NCBI GenBank assembly: GCA_963575745.1
Contig: CAUYUJ010021681.1
Coordinates: 1 to 37,500 of the forward strand
Length of the DNA stretch: 37,500 nucleotides
Reading direction: 5' to 3'
DNA from: Prorocentrum cordatum
Lineage: Eukaryota > Sar > Dinophyceae > Prorocentrales > Prorocentraceae
The notes beneath the pieces are model-generated. The model was not told the DNA's origin. It worked only from the letters and a program-made list of their open reading frames with translations, and made no database searches. Positions 9,260 to 20,164 of this stretch are shown piece by piece. The position numbers were made by a program, and so were the translations under genes. Numbering within the stretch: position 1 is the first letter of the stretch; every line of letters starts with the position of its first letter.

Positions 9260-10125
9260 CCTCATCCTCACCCTCGCCAACAAGCGCACGCACCTTCTTC
9301 TATATACAGAAACTCCCGATCAACCGCAGAGCGGCCGGCTAGGAATAATCAAGACTCTGGCCGAAAACTTAAGTTTTCTTAAGCATCGCCTAAGGTGTAT
9401 GCCACACGAACCAGCGGCCACGCGCGAGGCATGCTTGGAGAGGGGCAGCGGCGAATGCTTGGCCTGCTTGCCTAATAAGACCACGCTCGGCTGCTCCTTG
9501 TCTACGACCTCGGCGCACCCCGCAAAGGATATTGCCAGGATGAGGAATAAGAGTACGTCGCAGGGGTACAAGGATGCCACCTCCAAATCGCCCAAATCTC
9601 TTGCTTCGCACTACCCCCGCTGGTCAAGACACACCCATTCACTCCGCGTCCGTGCGCCGTCGTGCAGGTCAACAACGCATCTAATGTCAACAACCCTTTT
9701 TTGCTCCTCCAGCTCTGTGATCCCCTTGAGGAAAGGCTTCGCCCCTCCCCGTGCCCTCACGACACAAGAATCCCCCCCGGTCTAAGTCTTACGTCGGGAA
9801 TGTCCTCCTCTAGGCGGATTTCGAAACAAATGGCACGCGTGCCATGGTTCTTGCACCGAATGGAAGGGGAAAGAGGAGAAAGTGAAGGAAGAGGACGGGG
9901 AAGGGATATGGGGTGCGAGAAATCGGGAAAGGAGGGACCAACGGGGGCCGCAAGATGGGCTTGACAGGACGAGCTCGAGGAGGCTCCAAGGGCCCTCCCC
10001 CGCGAGATGGCTCCCCAGAATCCCAACATTCTCCCAAGAAGCCTCCAACAAACACCCAAGAAACCAACAGAAAATCCGAAGAACTCCCCGGGGGCCCGCA
10101 ACGGAGGCGGAGGGTGCACGGGGCG
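9260..10125. other. Spacer without recognised gene
   Basis: Low-repeat sequence with a 14-bp perfect palindrome AAAACTTAAGTTTT at 9365-9378. No domain was recognised in its open frames. Confidence 0.4.
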
Positions 10126-13015
10126 GGAGGGGGTTCCACTGAGCTGCTGGGGTGCTGGGGAACGCTGGGGAAAAAAGGGATGGGGGGCGGGGGCGGGGCG
10201 CGCCGCGCGACGCGGAATCTAATGGTCGGGGCGGAGGGGAACACTGGGCAGATGTTCCACTGGGCCGATGGGGAACGCTGGCAACACAAAAGATGGGGGG
10301 CGGGGAGGAGGGGCGCGGTACGACGCGGAATGAAAAAATCCGTGCGGAAGAAAACTTTGGCGGTGGTTCCACTGGGCTCCTGGGGAAAGTTTGGGCACGG
10401 GGGGGGCGGCGGGAGGAGGGGGGGGACGGGTGCGGCGGGACGGGGCGCGATGTGGTGAGGAATAACACGGTCGGGGTGGACGGATGGGAGCACTGGGCAG
10501 ATGTTCCACTGGGCCGCTGGGGAACGCTGGGAAGAGGATGGGGGGCGGGGAGGAGGGGCGCGGTGCGACGCGGAATGAAATTATCCGTGCGGAAGAAACA
10601 TTGGACAGTGGTTCCACTGGGTTGCTGGGGAAAGTTTGGGCACGGGGGGGGCGGCGGGAGGAGGGGGGGGACGGGTGCGGCGGGACGGGGCGCGATGTGG
10701 TGAGGAATAACACGGTCGGGGTGGACGGATGGGAGCACTGGGCAGATGTTCCACTGGGCCGCTGGGGAACGCTGGGAAGAGGATGGGGGGCGGGGAGGAG
10801 GGGCGCGGTGCGACGCGGAATGGAATTATCCGTGCGGAAAAAACATTGGACGGTGGTTCCACTGGGCTGCTGGGGAACTCTTGGGCACGGGGGGGGGCGG
10901 CGGGAGGAGGGGGGACGGGTGCGGCGGGACGGGGCGCGATGTGGTGAGGAATAACACAGTCGGGGTGGACGGATGGGGGCATTGGGCGGAGGTTTCACTG
11001 TGCCGCTGGAGAACGCTGGAGCGGGGGGCGGGAAGGCGCGCAGAATCGGAAGAAGATGGTCGGAGCGGAGGAGACACTGAACGAAAGTTCCAATGAGCCG
11101 CTGGGGAACACTAGGGGGGAAGGGGGAGGGGGCGGGGAGCGGGGCGCGCGGTGCGACGCGGCACGGATGTCGGGGCGGAGGGGCCACTGGCGGAAGTTCC
11201 AATGGGCCGCTGTGTAACGCTGGGAATAGAGGAAATGGGGCGGGGAGGGGAGGCGCGGCGCGACGCGGAATGAAATTGTTGGGGCGGATGGAACAAATGG
11301 CGGGTGGAAACTCCAATTGGCCGCTGGGGAACGCCGGGGCGGGTTTGCATGGGATGCGGGGAAAAGGGGGGTAGGAGGGGGCGGGGAAGGGGTGGGGGGG
11401 TGCGACGCGGAATGCTATCGCCGGGGCGGAATGGGTACTGGGCGGGGGTTCCACGGGGCCGTTCGGGAACGCTGGGGAGGGGTAGGAGGTGGGCGGTGAT
11501 GGGGGGGGTGCGGCGCGACGCAAAATAGTCGGGGCGGAAAGGGCACTGGGCATTGGTTCCACTGGACCGCTGGGGAACGCTGGCGCTGGGGAGTAGGAGG
11601 GCGGCGGGGAGGGGGGGCGCGCTGCGACGCGGAATAGAGTTGTCGGGGCGGAGGGAACACTTGGTGGACGTTCCAATGGGCCGCTGGGGAAAGCTGGGGA
11701 AAGGTAGGAGGGGTGCGGGGAAGGGGGGGGGCGCGGGGGCGCGGTGTGCGACCGCGGGAATAACATGGTTTTGGCCCTCTGGGGGATCTGGGGTAAACGC
11801 TGGGGAAAATCTAGGAACGGGATGGGGGGCGCGGTGCAGACGCAGAATAACAGTGTCCGGGGCGGAAAGTTTGCACTGGGCGGAGGTTCCACTCTGGCGC
11901 TAGGGGACGCTGGGGAAGGGTAGGAACAGGGAGGCGGGAGGGGGGTCGCGGCGCGACGCGAATAGAAATGGCCCGGGGCGGGAAGGGGACTGTGATCGTG
12001 ATTTTCCACTTGGCCCCCGGCTGGGTAATCTGGTGAGGGGTAGGAGGGGCGCGGGAGAGATGAGGGGGGGAGGCGCGAGCGCTGAATGAGCACAGTCGGG
12101 CGGAGGAGCCAGTGGGACTGTGTATCCATTGGCCCTGGGGGGTGCTGGGAGTGTCAGGAGGGGGCGTTAAAGGGGGGGGGGGGGGTTCGACCGGAATGAA
12201 GTGTCGGGAATCGGGCACTCGTCGGAGGTTCCCTTGACTGGCGGGAAGGCCTGGGGGAGGGTCCGGTGGGGCGTGAGGTGGGGGGGGGTGCGGCGCGTCG
12301 CAGAATAGCATCGTCGGGGCGGAGGGGGCATTGAGACGAGGTTCCATTGGTCCGCTGGGGAACGCTGGGGAAGGGTAGCATGGGGGGCGGTGAAGGGGAG
12401 GGCGAGGTGTAACGCGGAATGATCTGGTCGGGGCGGGGGGGGCACTGGCCGAGGGTTCCACTGGGCCGCTGAGGAGGGGTAGGTGGGTGGCAGGGAGGGG
12501 GCGCGCGGTGCGACGCGGAGCAAAATAGCCGGGGCGGGGGGGGCACTGGGCGGAGGTTCCGCTAGGCCGCTGGGGGGCGCTGGGGAAGGGTAGGAGCGAC
12601 GCAGGACGGGAGGGGGCCCGGTGCGACGCGGAATAAAATCGTCGGGGCAGAGGGGCACTGAGCGGGAGTTCCAGTGGGCCGCTGGGGAACGCTGGGGAAG
12701 TGTGGGTGGGGCGGGGAGTGGGGCGTGTGGCGGTGCAGCCCAGAATAAAATGGTCGGGGTGGACGGGGCATTGGACGGAGGTTCCATTGGGCCGCCGGGG
12801 AACGCTGGGCAGAGGCAGGAGGGGGGCGGGGACGGGAGGGCGCTGTGCGACGCGGATTGAAGTCGTCGGGGCGGGAAGGGTCGCTGAGGAGGGGCGGGGC
12901 CGGGGGCGGGGAGGGGGGGCGCGGGGCGACACGGAGTAAAATGGTCGGGGCGGAGGGGGCACTGGGCGGTGGTTCCACCGGGCCGCTGGGCGCGGTGCGA
13001 CACGGGATAAAATTG
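10126..13015 (+). repeat. G-skewed satellite, monomers about 105-135 bp with a 245-bp higher-order period
   Basis: Each monomer has TTCCACTGGGCCGCTGGGGA, then a G-rich spacer, then GGTGCGACGCGGAATNAAAT. At 10212-10960 monomers alternate as dimers; the junction AATAACAC-GGTCGGGG recurs at 10461, 10706 and 10950, giving 245 and 244 bp. From about 11000 the array is more diverged and monomeric. The plus strand is strongly G over C throughout. Confidence 0.9.
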
Positions 13016-13323
13016 TCGGAACTCTCGACACCCAGTGCAAGATAAGAAACGAAAAATAGTCGAAGCATACCAGGTATAGGAAAACATACAACGAAACATC
13101 GTAACCACACTGCTCGTCGCAATCATCATAGGATATTACGTTGTACAGGGACATGCCCGAGTTGAGCCGAACCTCGTGCTTTGAATGCTTGCGTGTACAT
13201 TGAGATGGACTCGTTGTCGATGCGATGCGCTATACAGGTCTTGCGTGGTCTCTAGGGGCAGAGCTCTCTGGTGGCCGCTCGGGGGCTTTGATGGCCTGTT
13301 GGAAGGCGCTGTGGGGGCATGGA
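13016..13323. other. Spacer with a possible MITE terminus
   Basis: GTACAGGGACATGCCCGAGT at about 13145-13164 resembles the right terminus of the MITE-like family (GTAGAGGGACACGCCCGACT). The rest is unassigned. Confidence 0.35.
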
Positions 13324-13392
13324 TGGAGGGGGGAGGAGGAGGAGGAGGAGGAGGAGGAGGAGGAGGAGGAGGAGGAGGAGGAGGAGGAGGAC
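13324..13392 (+). repeat. AGG microsatellite
   Basis: Nearly perfect AGG run. Confidence 0.9.
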
Positions 13393-13885
13393 AGGACACG
13401 ACATCCGCATAAAGGGGGTTCAACATCAAAACACCTACGCTGGTGCTTTGCGCGCTTCTGACAACATCCCCTTCGATTGGTTGTGCAACGGCCCTACCTT
13501 CTCACTAGGGCCGGCAGGGGGCATACCACGTTGCTCAAGGAGTGAACTCCGAAGTGGCCCCGTACGAGAGGCTCGCCACCTTGCGATTACGAGTCCTTGC
13601 GAGTCAGTGCGGTTGGAGCAGCTGCTGGCCTTTCCGCGTGCCCTAGGGGAGGGGACGCGCGGGCTTAGCAGTGCGCCGAAGCTATGGGGGAGGAAACGAC
13701 GACACGACACTTCAATAAGGAGGAGGGGGGAGGGTCGGGAGGCCCGTGTTCCCAAACTGTTGCTGGGGGGCCTGGTTACCCTACCGGTTTTATTATGTTC
13801 TCTCCTCTCCCGCTCGGCTCACTTCCCTTTCGCCTCGATCTGGCAGGTAGTTGCCCCATGCATTGTCGTATCTGTAGAGGAGAAG
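13393..13885. other. Spacer without recognised gene
   Basis: No repeat or domain recognised. Confidence 0.4.
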
Positions 13886-13934
13886 GAAGAGGAGGAGGAG
13901 GAGGAGGAGGAGGAGGAGGAGGAGGAGGAGGAGG
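13886..13934 (+). repeat. AGG microsatellite
   Basis: AGG run. It is followed to about 14160 by sequence rich in CTTGGG, which looks like a minus-strand relative of the CCCAAG-rich repeat at 15590-16303. Confidence 0.85.
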
Positions 13935-14324
13935 CCTCTCGGGGCTGGTTTGGCACCGAGGACGCTGCACCATGTTGGCCTTTTCGAGATTTGGACGAGT
14001 TTGATTGGGGCCGTGTTGGGACTCTCTTGGGGCCTCGTCTTCGGGCCCGCCTGGGCCCGTCCTGGTGCTTCTGGGAACACCTTGGGCCTCTTCTTGGGAC
14101 CCCGTTGGGTCTTTTTTGAACCGTCCTCGGGCGATCCTATTGAGGGCTTCTTGCGCCGTTCAGGACGCCATGGAGACAAACAAAAGGCGAGCATGGCCAA
14201 ATCGCATCGCATACATTAGGCACGTCAGTGAGGCCTGGCTGACGGGTGCCTGGTGAGGGTCCTCTAAGCTTCTGGCGGGCAACCCAGGCATGGAAAGAGG
14301 ACGGCCATGCTGTGCGAGAGCGGG

Positions 14325-14480
14325 AATTCCCACGGTTGTCCCGTGGTTGCCCCGTTGTTGTCACGTGGTCGTCCCAATCGTTGCTCCGATAATTGTCTCG
14401 ATGGTTGTCGGAACTGCTGTCCCGATAATCACGGTTGTTCGTCCTGTTGCCACTTGGTTGTGCCGATGAATGATCCTAAG
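14325..14480 (+). repeat. GGTTGTCCCGTGGTTG short repeats, block 1
   Basis: Irregular repeats of a roughly 12-bp motif, GTGGTTGTCCCG. The same motif returns at 14680-14845 and 15085-15150. Confidence 0.7.
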
Positions 14481-14679
14481 TTTGCCCTGATGGTTGTCAA
14501 CGGCTGCGACATGATACCGGCATGGAACGAACTCGCCAAACCATGACATCGGTTTCTGTTCGTGCCGTGCGTGACGTGTGGAGGGCGAGGCGAGCCTGCG
14601 CAAAGGCAAGACAGCTGCCAACCTCTTTAAGGCTAGGGACTATCAATTTGCTGCGTTCCGAAAACGGCTGGATATTCCC

Positions 14680-14845
14680 GCGGTTGGCCCGTGGTTATCC
14701 CGCAATCGTCCTTTGGTTCTTTAATGGCTATCCAGATGGACGTCACATGGTTGTCTCGCGTTTGTCTCCTTAATTGTCCTGTGGTTATCACGTGGTTGTC
14801 TGGTGGTTTGCACACGGTTGTCCTGTGATTGTCCCGCCCATGGGA
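14680..14845 (+). repeat. GGTTGTCCCGTGGTTG short repeats, block 2
   Basis: Same motif as block 1, with variants such as GGTTGTCTGG and GGTTATCCCG. Confidence 0.7.
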
Positions 14846-15007
14846 TTCTTATACAGATAATGGGATCGATAGGTAGGTGGATACTGGAATCGATTGCTAC
14901 GTATTGAGGGGCCGACAACAACAAACTGCTTTAAAATCGGTCGATCCGCTGCGCGACCTGTCGAGAATTCGCTTGCCCTGGCCGTGAGAATACAGAGATC
15001 ACTGACG

Positions 15008-15066
15008 CAAGCAATCGATATATGTATAAACATATATATGTATGTAGATATGTATGTATGTATACA
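15008..15066 (+). repeat. AT-rich TATG/TATA microsatellite
   Basis: Imperfect TATGTATG run in GC-rich surroundings. It is followed at 15085-15150 by a third block of GGTTGTCCCG repeats. Confidence 0.75.
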
Positions 15067-15589
15067 GATCGGCATCAAATATTTGTCCCGCGGGTGTCCC
15101 GTGGTTCCCCGTGGTTGGCACACGGTTGTTCCGCGGTTGCCCCGTCGGAAAGGAATCCACAGTGGGATCCATATACTGGCAGTTACATTGGTAGGTGAAG
15201 TGAGTGCGAGGTCAATACCCATATGCATGTTTATGTAGGTAGTGAGACTGACATGCGACATTACATTCAAGTCGATCGATCAGTTGTGAGACTGATCGAC
15301 AGTGAGCTTGCCCGACAGATTGACAATGAGACTGGTAGGTTACTCGGCCACCTTGCCCTTGAGGCAAGAGTTGGAGTGTCCTCAGGTCCCTCGCCCAATC
15401 CCCTGAAGTCTCAGTCCTGAATATCGAAGATCATTTGAGGAGCCCAGACCCCACACCCCACCAGCCTTCGGGCTAAGGTGGTCTAGCGAGTTGATCCGTT
15501 CCTCGTCCAAGACCCCTCTTCCCTTCGGGAAGGGGTGCCCTGACCCTCGCCTCCGTGAGGTTTTCTTGGGGCGGGCGCGAGGTGCCAGG

Positions 15590-16303
15590 GCGCCCAAGAT
15601 GGCCCAAGATGGCTCAAAGAGGGCCTCCGATGCTCCAAGGTGGCCTCCGCGGCGGCTCAAGATAGCCGAAACTGGTTCGAGATAGCTTCCGACATATCTC
15701 CGCCAGGCCCGACGAGGGCCACAAAACGGTTCCAGCTTTCGGCCCCCCTCTCAGGCCCCCCCCCCAGAGGCCAACATCTCTCAACACTCTCAGGAACAAC
15801 ACAGATGGTTGCCCTCTCGCCCTTCGTTTCCGATGCGATTCTGAGGCCTCAAAATGCCCCAAAATGGCCCAACAGAGGCCCAAGAGGGGCCCAAAGGACC
15901 CACAGACGGCCCCACGAACGTCCAAGCACGGCCCAAGAGCGTCCCAGGAGGGCCCCAAGAGGCGAGATTGATGGCCCCGGGCGGGAGGGCACAAATCGGT
16001 GACCCACCCCTTTTGATCGAGGGACCCCAAGGTGGCCCCAAGAGGGCCTCCAGGGCTCCCGAGGGGGTCCCCAAGAGGGCCCCTAGATCCTCCAAAAGGG
16101 CTGCACGGGGACCCCTGCGAAGTTCCAAAAAACTCCTAAGAAGGCTGCAAGAGGCGATGTTGAGAGCGTTGTCCTCGTCATCGTTGTCCCAAGAGGCCCC
16201 CAAAAGGCCCCCAGGAGGCCCCCCAAAGACCCCCAAGAGGCCCCAAGAGACCCCCCAGGGGCACCCAAAATGCTCCAAGAGGCCTCGGCGAGAATGCCAA
16301 ATC
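15590..16303 (+). repeat. CCCCAAGAGG / CCAAGATGGC-rich dispersed repeat
   Basis: Dense repetition of CCCCAAGAGG and CCAAGATGGC. Its right end (16220-16303) matches 36660-36740 at over 90% by eye, including CAAGAGGCCTCGGCGAGAAT. Open frames through it are low-complexity Pro/Arg or Gly/Leu products and are not called as genes. Confidence 0.7.
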
Positions 16304-16433
16304 ATTACCTAACAGCAAAGACTGATAGGTTTCTAGTGGTGTCAACAAAAAAAACATCTGATGACTCAGAAGGGAAGTCTGGGCGGCATCCGGACAGCGA
16401 GCGCCGGGCTCAGGGCCGGGCTCGTTTTAAACA

Positions 16434-16836
16434 AACAGGCACACACTTCGTGCTCTTCGACCTTCCAGAACTCCATTCCCGGGCCACATCCTGAATGTCC
16501 GGAACCAACTGTAGGCCACTTCGTGCTCTACGACTTCCCAGAACTCCATTCCCGGGCCACATTTTGGATGCTTGGTGCCAACTGTAAGCCACTTCGTGCT
16601 CTTCGACTTCCCAGAACTCCATCCCCGGGCCACATTTTGGATGCTCGGAGCCAACTGTAGGCCACTTCGTGCTCTTGGACTTCCCAAAACACAATTCCCG
16701 GGCGAGATTTTGAATGCTCGGAGCCAACTGTAGGCCACTTCGTGCTCTTCCACTTCCCAGAACTCCACTCCCGGGCCACATTTTGGATGCCCGGAGCCAA
16801 CTGTACGCCACTTCGTGCTCTTCCACCTCCCAGACC
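16434..16836 (+). repeat. 73-bp tandem satellite, about 5.5 copies
   Basis: The anchor AACTGTA(G/A/C)GCCACTTCG recurs at 16507, 16580, 16653, 16726 and 16799, exactly 73 bp apart each time. Because 73 is not a multiple of three, open frames through it rotate through the unit and cannot encode a repeated peptide in a constant frame. Confidence 0.95.
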
Positions 16837-16984
16837 TTCAAGACTCATCATCTCCATCATCATCATCGTCCCCGTAGCCTTCTTGGCTACAGCCCTGCTT
16901 TCGAAGATTTCCTTTCAAAGGAACTGCGCAGCGCCTACTGCGCACCTTAATGCCAGGACGTGCTGATAGTTCTCGGTCTGGCGG

Positions 16985-17045
16985 CGGTGCTCCTGACCTT
17001 CTGCGTTGAACAGCGGTGCTCCTCAGCCTGCGGCAGGGAACAACG
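16985..17045 (-). repeat. GCAGGCTGAGGAGCACCGC short motif, left of the Helitron-like block
   Basis: Two or three copies of a motif closely related to the 17-bp repeat at 18242-18530 (plus strand GGTGCTCCTCAGCCTGC). Confidence 0.55.
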
Positions 17046-17076
17046 CTGCACCTCAGCAGTGCTGCATTGAGCGGTC

Positions 17077-18243
17077 CTCAGCAAACGCTCGTCGAGCACG
17101 TGAAGCAGTTCGGCCGGATACCGAAGCGAAAAAAAAGAAACGTCCGAACAAGAACGGGCCGAAAACAAGTTGGCCAAACGTTTCTCGGACCATCGCGAGC
17201 GCATCCCCAAAAACATGTTGCATGAACTGCGGGCCCTGGGCTGTGCTGATCAGCAGACGGAGACCGAGGAGCTCAAGCGGAAGCAGAAGACCGAGGGGCT
17301 CATGCAGCAAAAGCGAGACAAGACCGAGGAACTCATGCAGCAAGTGCGAGACCTCGGCCGCTACCCGAAGGAGTATGCCGGGCGTAGCCTCGCAGAGCGG
17401 CAGCTGGCAGAGAAAGTCCGGAAAGCACGGAAGGCCAACCAGTTCTCCCCGGAGCAGGACGCCGAGCTCCAGGCCTTCAAGCAAGCGGAGAGCGAAACCA
17501 CAACAAAGACTCGCATCGCGGAGGCGGAGGGCCTTCCAAACCCCATGGAAGGACTCGCTGAGGAGGCGCAAAACAGGATCGACCAGGACCTGCTGATGCT
17601 CGAGAATGGCATCCGGACCAAGGAGAATGGCATCCGGACCAAGGCAATCCTGCGGCGCCTTGCCGCCACCAAGGAACTCGTGTCCGGCCTCTCTGCGCAA
17701 CGCACGGAATTCGCGCAGCGGTACGCGGAGCGGGTGCGCAAGGCGTCGGCCGCCCCCGCGGGGAAGAGCTGCTACGTTCCCGGCGGCGAGGTGGAGGGGG
17801 GCCAGCTGCGCGTCTTCTCCGACCGCCCCGTCATGACGGGGCCGCTCGTGTGCCAGCTCTGCGACTGCGACTTTCTTACACGGGAAGACTTTGCGCGGCG
17901 CAAGCAGCAGGGCCACGCGGGCGAGGCGGAATGCCGCAAACGGGTGCTGTTCCTGACGGCGGAGGCTGGCTGCAGGCCGATAACCGCCCAGGAAAAGAGG
18001 CTCATGGTGCAGAATTTTGCTCACTTCCAGCAGTTCTGTCACCCGGGCAGCAAGGGCAACCGCTTCTCGGGCAACGCCATCCTCTTCGCCCAGCCCACAG
18101 CGCAAATCCCGTCCATGGAGCTGCCCCCGGCGCCAGGCGCGCTCGTGGACTCTCTGAACGTCGTCTTCTCGGGCGCCGCGCGCAATCTCAGCAAGGCGCA
18201 CTGGGCAACAGTCAAGCGCGCCGAGTACATGCGCATCGTGAGG
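17077..18243 (+). pseudogene. Degenerate N-terminal fragment resembling a dinoflagellate Helitron/PIF1-type helicase protein
   Basis: A protein-like block of about 390 codons. The main frame is open from 17104. It has two degenerate repeats resembling helicase-associated domains: the first (17077-17233, LVEHVKQFGRIPK) is broken by a frame change at the A8 run near 17128-17136; the second (17335-17490) reads QQVRDLGRYPKEY, then LAEKVRKARKANQFSPEQDAEL. A zinc-finger-like CQLCDCDF...H stretch follows (about 17851-17922), then KRLMVQNFAHFQQF, NAILFAQPTAQIPSMELPP, VDSLNVVF and a terminal YMRIVR. From memory, the NAILFAQPTA...MELPP...VDSLNVVF stretch resembles a conserved segment ahead of Helitron replicase-helicases in dinoflagellates; a database search is needed. 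Similarity ends abruptly at about 18243, so catalytic domains are missing. Internal duplications include a 21-bp one at 17602-17643 (ENGIRTK twice). Confidence 0.5.
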
Positions 18244-18530
18244 GTGCTTCTCAGCCTGCATTCATGTGACGCGCAATGCCGTGGCGTGCACTCGCGTAGC
18301 GCTTCTCAGCCTGCACTCGCGCGGTGCTTCTCAGCCTGCGCCTCCTCGGTACTTGCCAGCCGCCGGATTGGCGCGATTTCCTGCAATACAAGCGGGAGAG
18401 GTGAAGTATCCGAGCCCGCGTGTCCACGGTGCTTCTCGGCGTGCGTACTTGTAATCCTAGTTCCAGCAGTAGTAGGACTGCGCGGCCGCGGTGCTTCTCA
18501 GCCTCTGAGTTTCTGCGGTGCTTCTCAGCC
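18242..18530 (+). repeat. Dispersed 17-bp motif GGTGCTTCTCAGCCTGC
   Basis: Copies at about 18243, 18300, 18322, 18428, 18489 and 18512 with irregular spacing. On the minus strand it reads QAEKHR in one frame. Related motifs lie left of the Helitron-like block at 16985-17045. Confidence 0.75.
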
Positions 18531-18756
18531 TGCAAGTTTTGCCGACTGTCCGCTTCACACGCCGCTCCTCAGTGCGTTCCTCTTCCGTTTGCGAGATGTC
18601 TTCCAAGATTTGACTGGAGGCCGAGAAAGACGGACAGAACAAATCCAAGTAGCGCGGTCATCATCCCATCCTCCTCCTCAATCATCACATCATCATCATC
18701 ATCAATGGCTTCGCCGAGCACCCCGGTGGAGACTCAGGTCTTACGGGTCCGTGCCC

Positions 18757-19216
<460 letters not shown>

Positions 19217-19227
19217 GACATCACACT

Positions 19228-19425
19228 AAATCCATTCATGGGAGTGCCTGTTTTGGAGCTACATTCATTGATGCGAGTGTGTCGTTCGAGGCTCAACCCG
19301 TTGATAGCAGTGTCTCGTTTAGAATCACATCCGTTGATAGCAGTGTCTTGTTTAGACCTCAATGCATTTATACAAAGATCTCATTCGGAGATACCGTTAT
19401 CGAAAGCAGTGTTTCTACTGCTACT
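19228..19425 (+). repeat. 33-bp minisatellite, six diverged units
   Basis: Six consecutive 33-bp units (19228, 19261, 19294, 19327, 19360, 19393). The best conserved are units 2-4, with the core GTTGATAGCAGTGTCTCGTTT. In one frame the units translate as 11-residue repeats with core VDSSVSFR. Confidence 0.85.
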
Positions 19426-19499
19426 ACCACTGCTCCCATCACTCCTACTCGTTCACTCCACACACTACAACTACTACTTCACTGTTACCACTACTACCA

Positions 19500-19670
19500 T
19501 CACTACTACTTCTACTGCTACTACTAGTGTTACTATTACTGCTGCTGCTGCTGTTGCTGCTGCTAGTGTAGCTATTGCTACTGCAACTACTGGCAGTGCC
19601 ACTGCGACTGCCGCTGATGTTGCCACTGCGACTGCCACTGCGAATCCGAGTGCGACTGCGAGAACACCAG
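19500..19670 (+). repeat. Degenerate ACT/GCT/ACTGCG repeat
   Basis: Imperfect triplets that shade into ACTGCGACTGCC hexamers at 19598-19662. Probably a decayed extension of the ACT tract. Confidence 0.7.
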
Positions 19671-19756
19671 AATTCTACAACAGCACTCTTACATGAATAC
19701 CACAGGCAATGTTTCCAGCTATGCTTCTACACATCGCTGTTAGGTTGCTTTGCCGG

Positions 19757-19990
19757 GATAATTGATTTTACAACGGTTTTAGCCACATGTTGGCCTCTTG
19801 GGGGGGGGGGTACTGATTAAGAAGACTCCGAGAGCGCCAGGGAGAGCCCAACATGACCTCAAAGATGGCTCACGATATCCCAAGATGTCTCATCATGGCT
19901 TCCTCTGTGTGCTGCACACTTGCCTCATCGAGGCAATTCCTCTGGGCTTCGTTTCTGGATGAGCTGGTGGGGAGTCGCGAAGCGTCAACC
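19757..19990 (+). repeat. Dispersed repeat, copy 1 (partner 36733-36965)
   Basis: Both copies share ATTGATTTT, ACATGTTGGCCTCTTGGGGG, AAGATGGCTCA, GATATCCCAAGATGTCTCA, GAGGCAATTCCTCTGGGC and a GCGAA(G/A)CGTCA end, in the same order over about 230 bp (roughly 85% by eye). Confidence 0.8.
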
Positions 19991-20164
19991 ATTTTTGGGT
20001 ATGTTCCCCAACCATCCTGTGGTGCTGGGTCCTCGTTTTGAAGAGACGGTGCCCCGCGTCTCTCCTCCTGCCGTCCTTCCTCCTTCCCCTGCTCCCTCCT
20101 CCCTCCTCCCTCCTCCCCCTCCTGCCTCCTCCCCCTCCTTGCCTTTGCTCCCGGCACACCTCTC

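Noticed and set aside
8052-9293. 413-codon minus-strand open frame with repeated peptide
   Set aside because: It follows the 132-bp satellite; the repeated peptide comes from a period divisible by three and overlaps equally long frames in the other direction.
10219-13154. Long minus-strand Pro-rich open frames (636 and 447 codons)
   Set aside because: Satellite sequence with strong strand bias: the C-rich strand has few stops. No domain and no constant frame between monomers.
15790-16312. Open frames of about 150-170 codons on both strands
   Set aside because: Low-complexity products of the CCCCAAGAGG-rich repeat.
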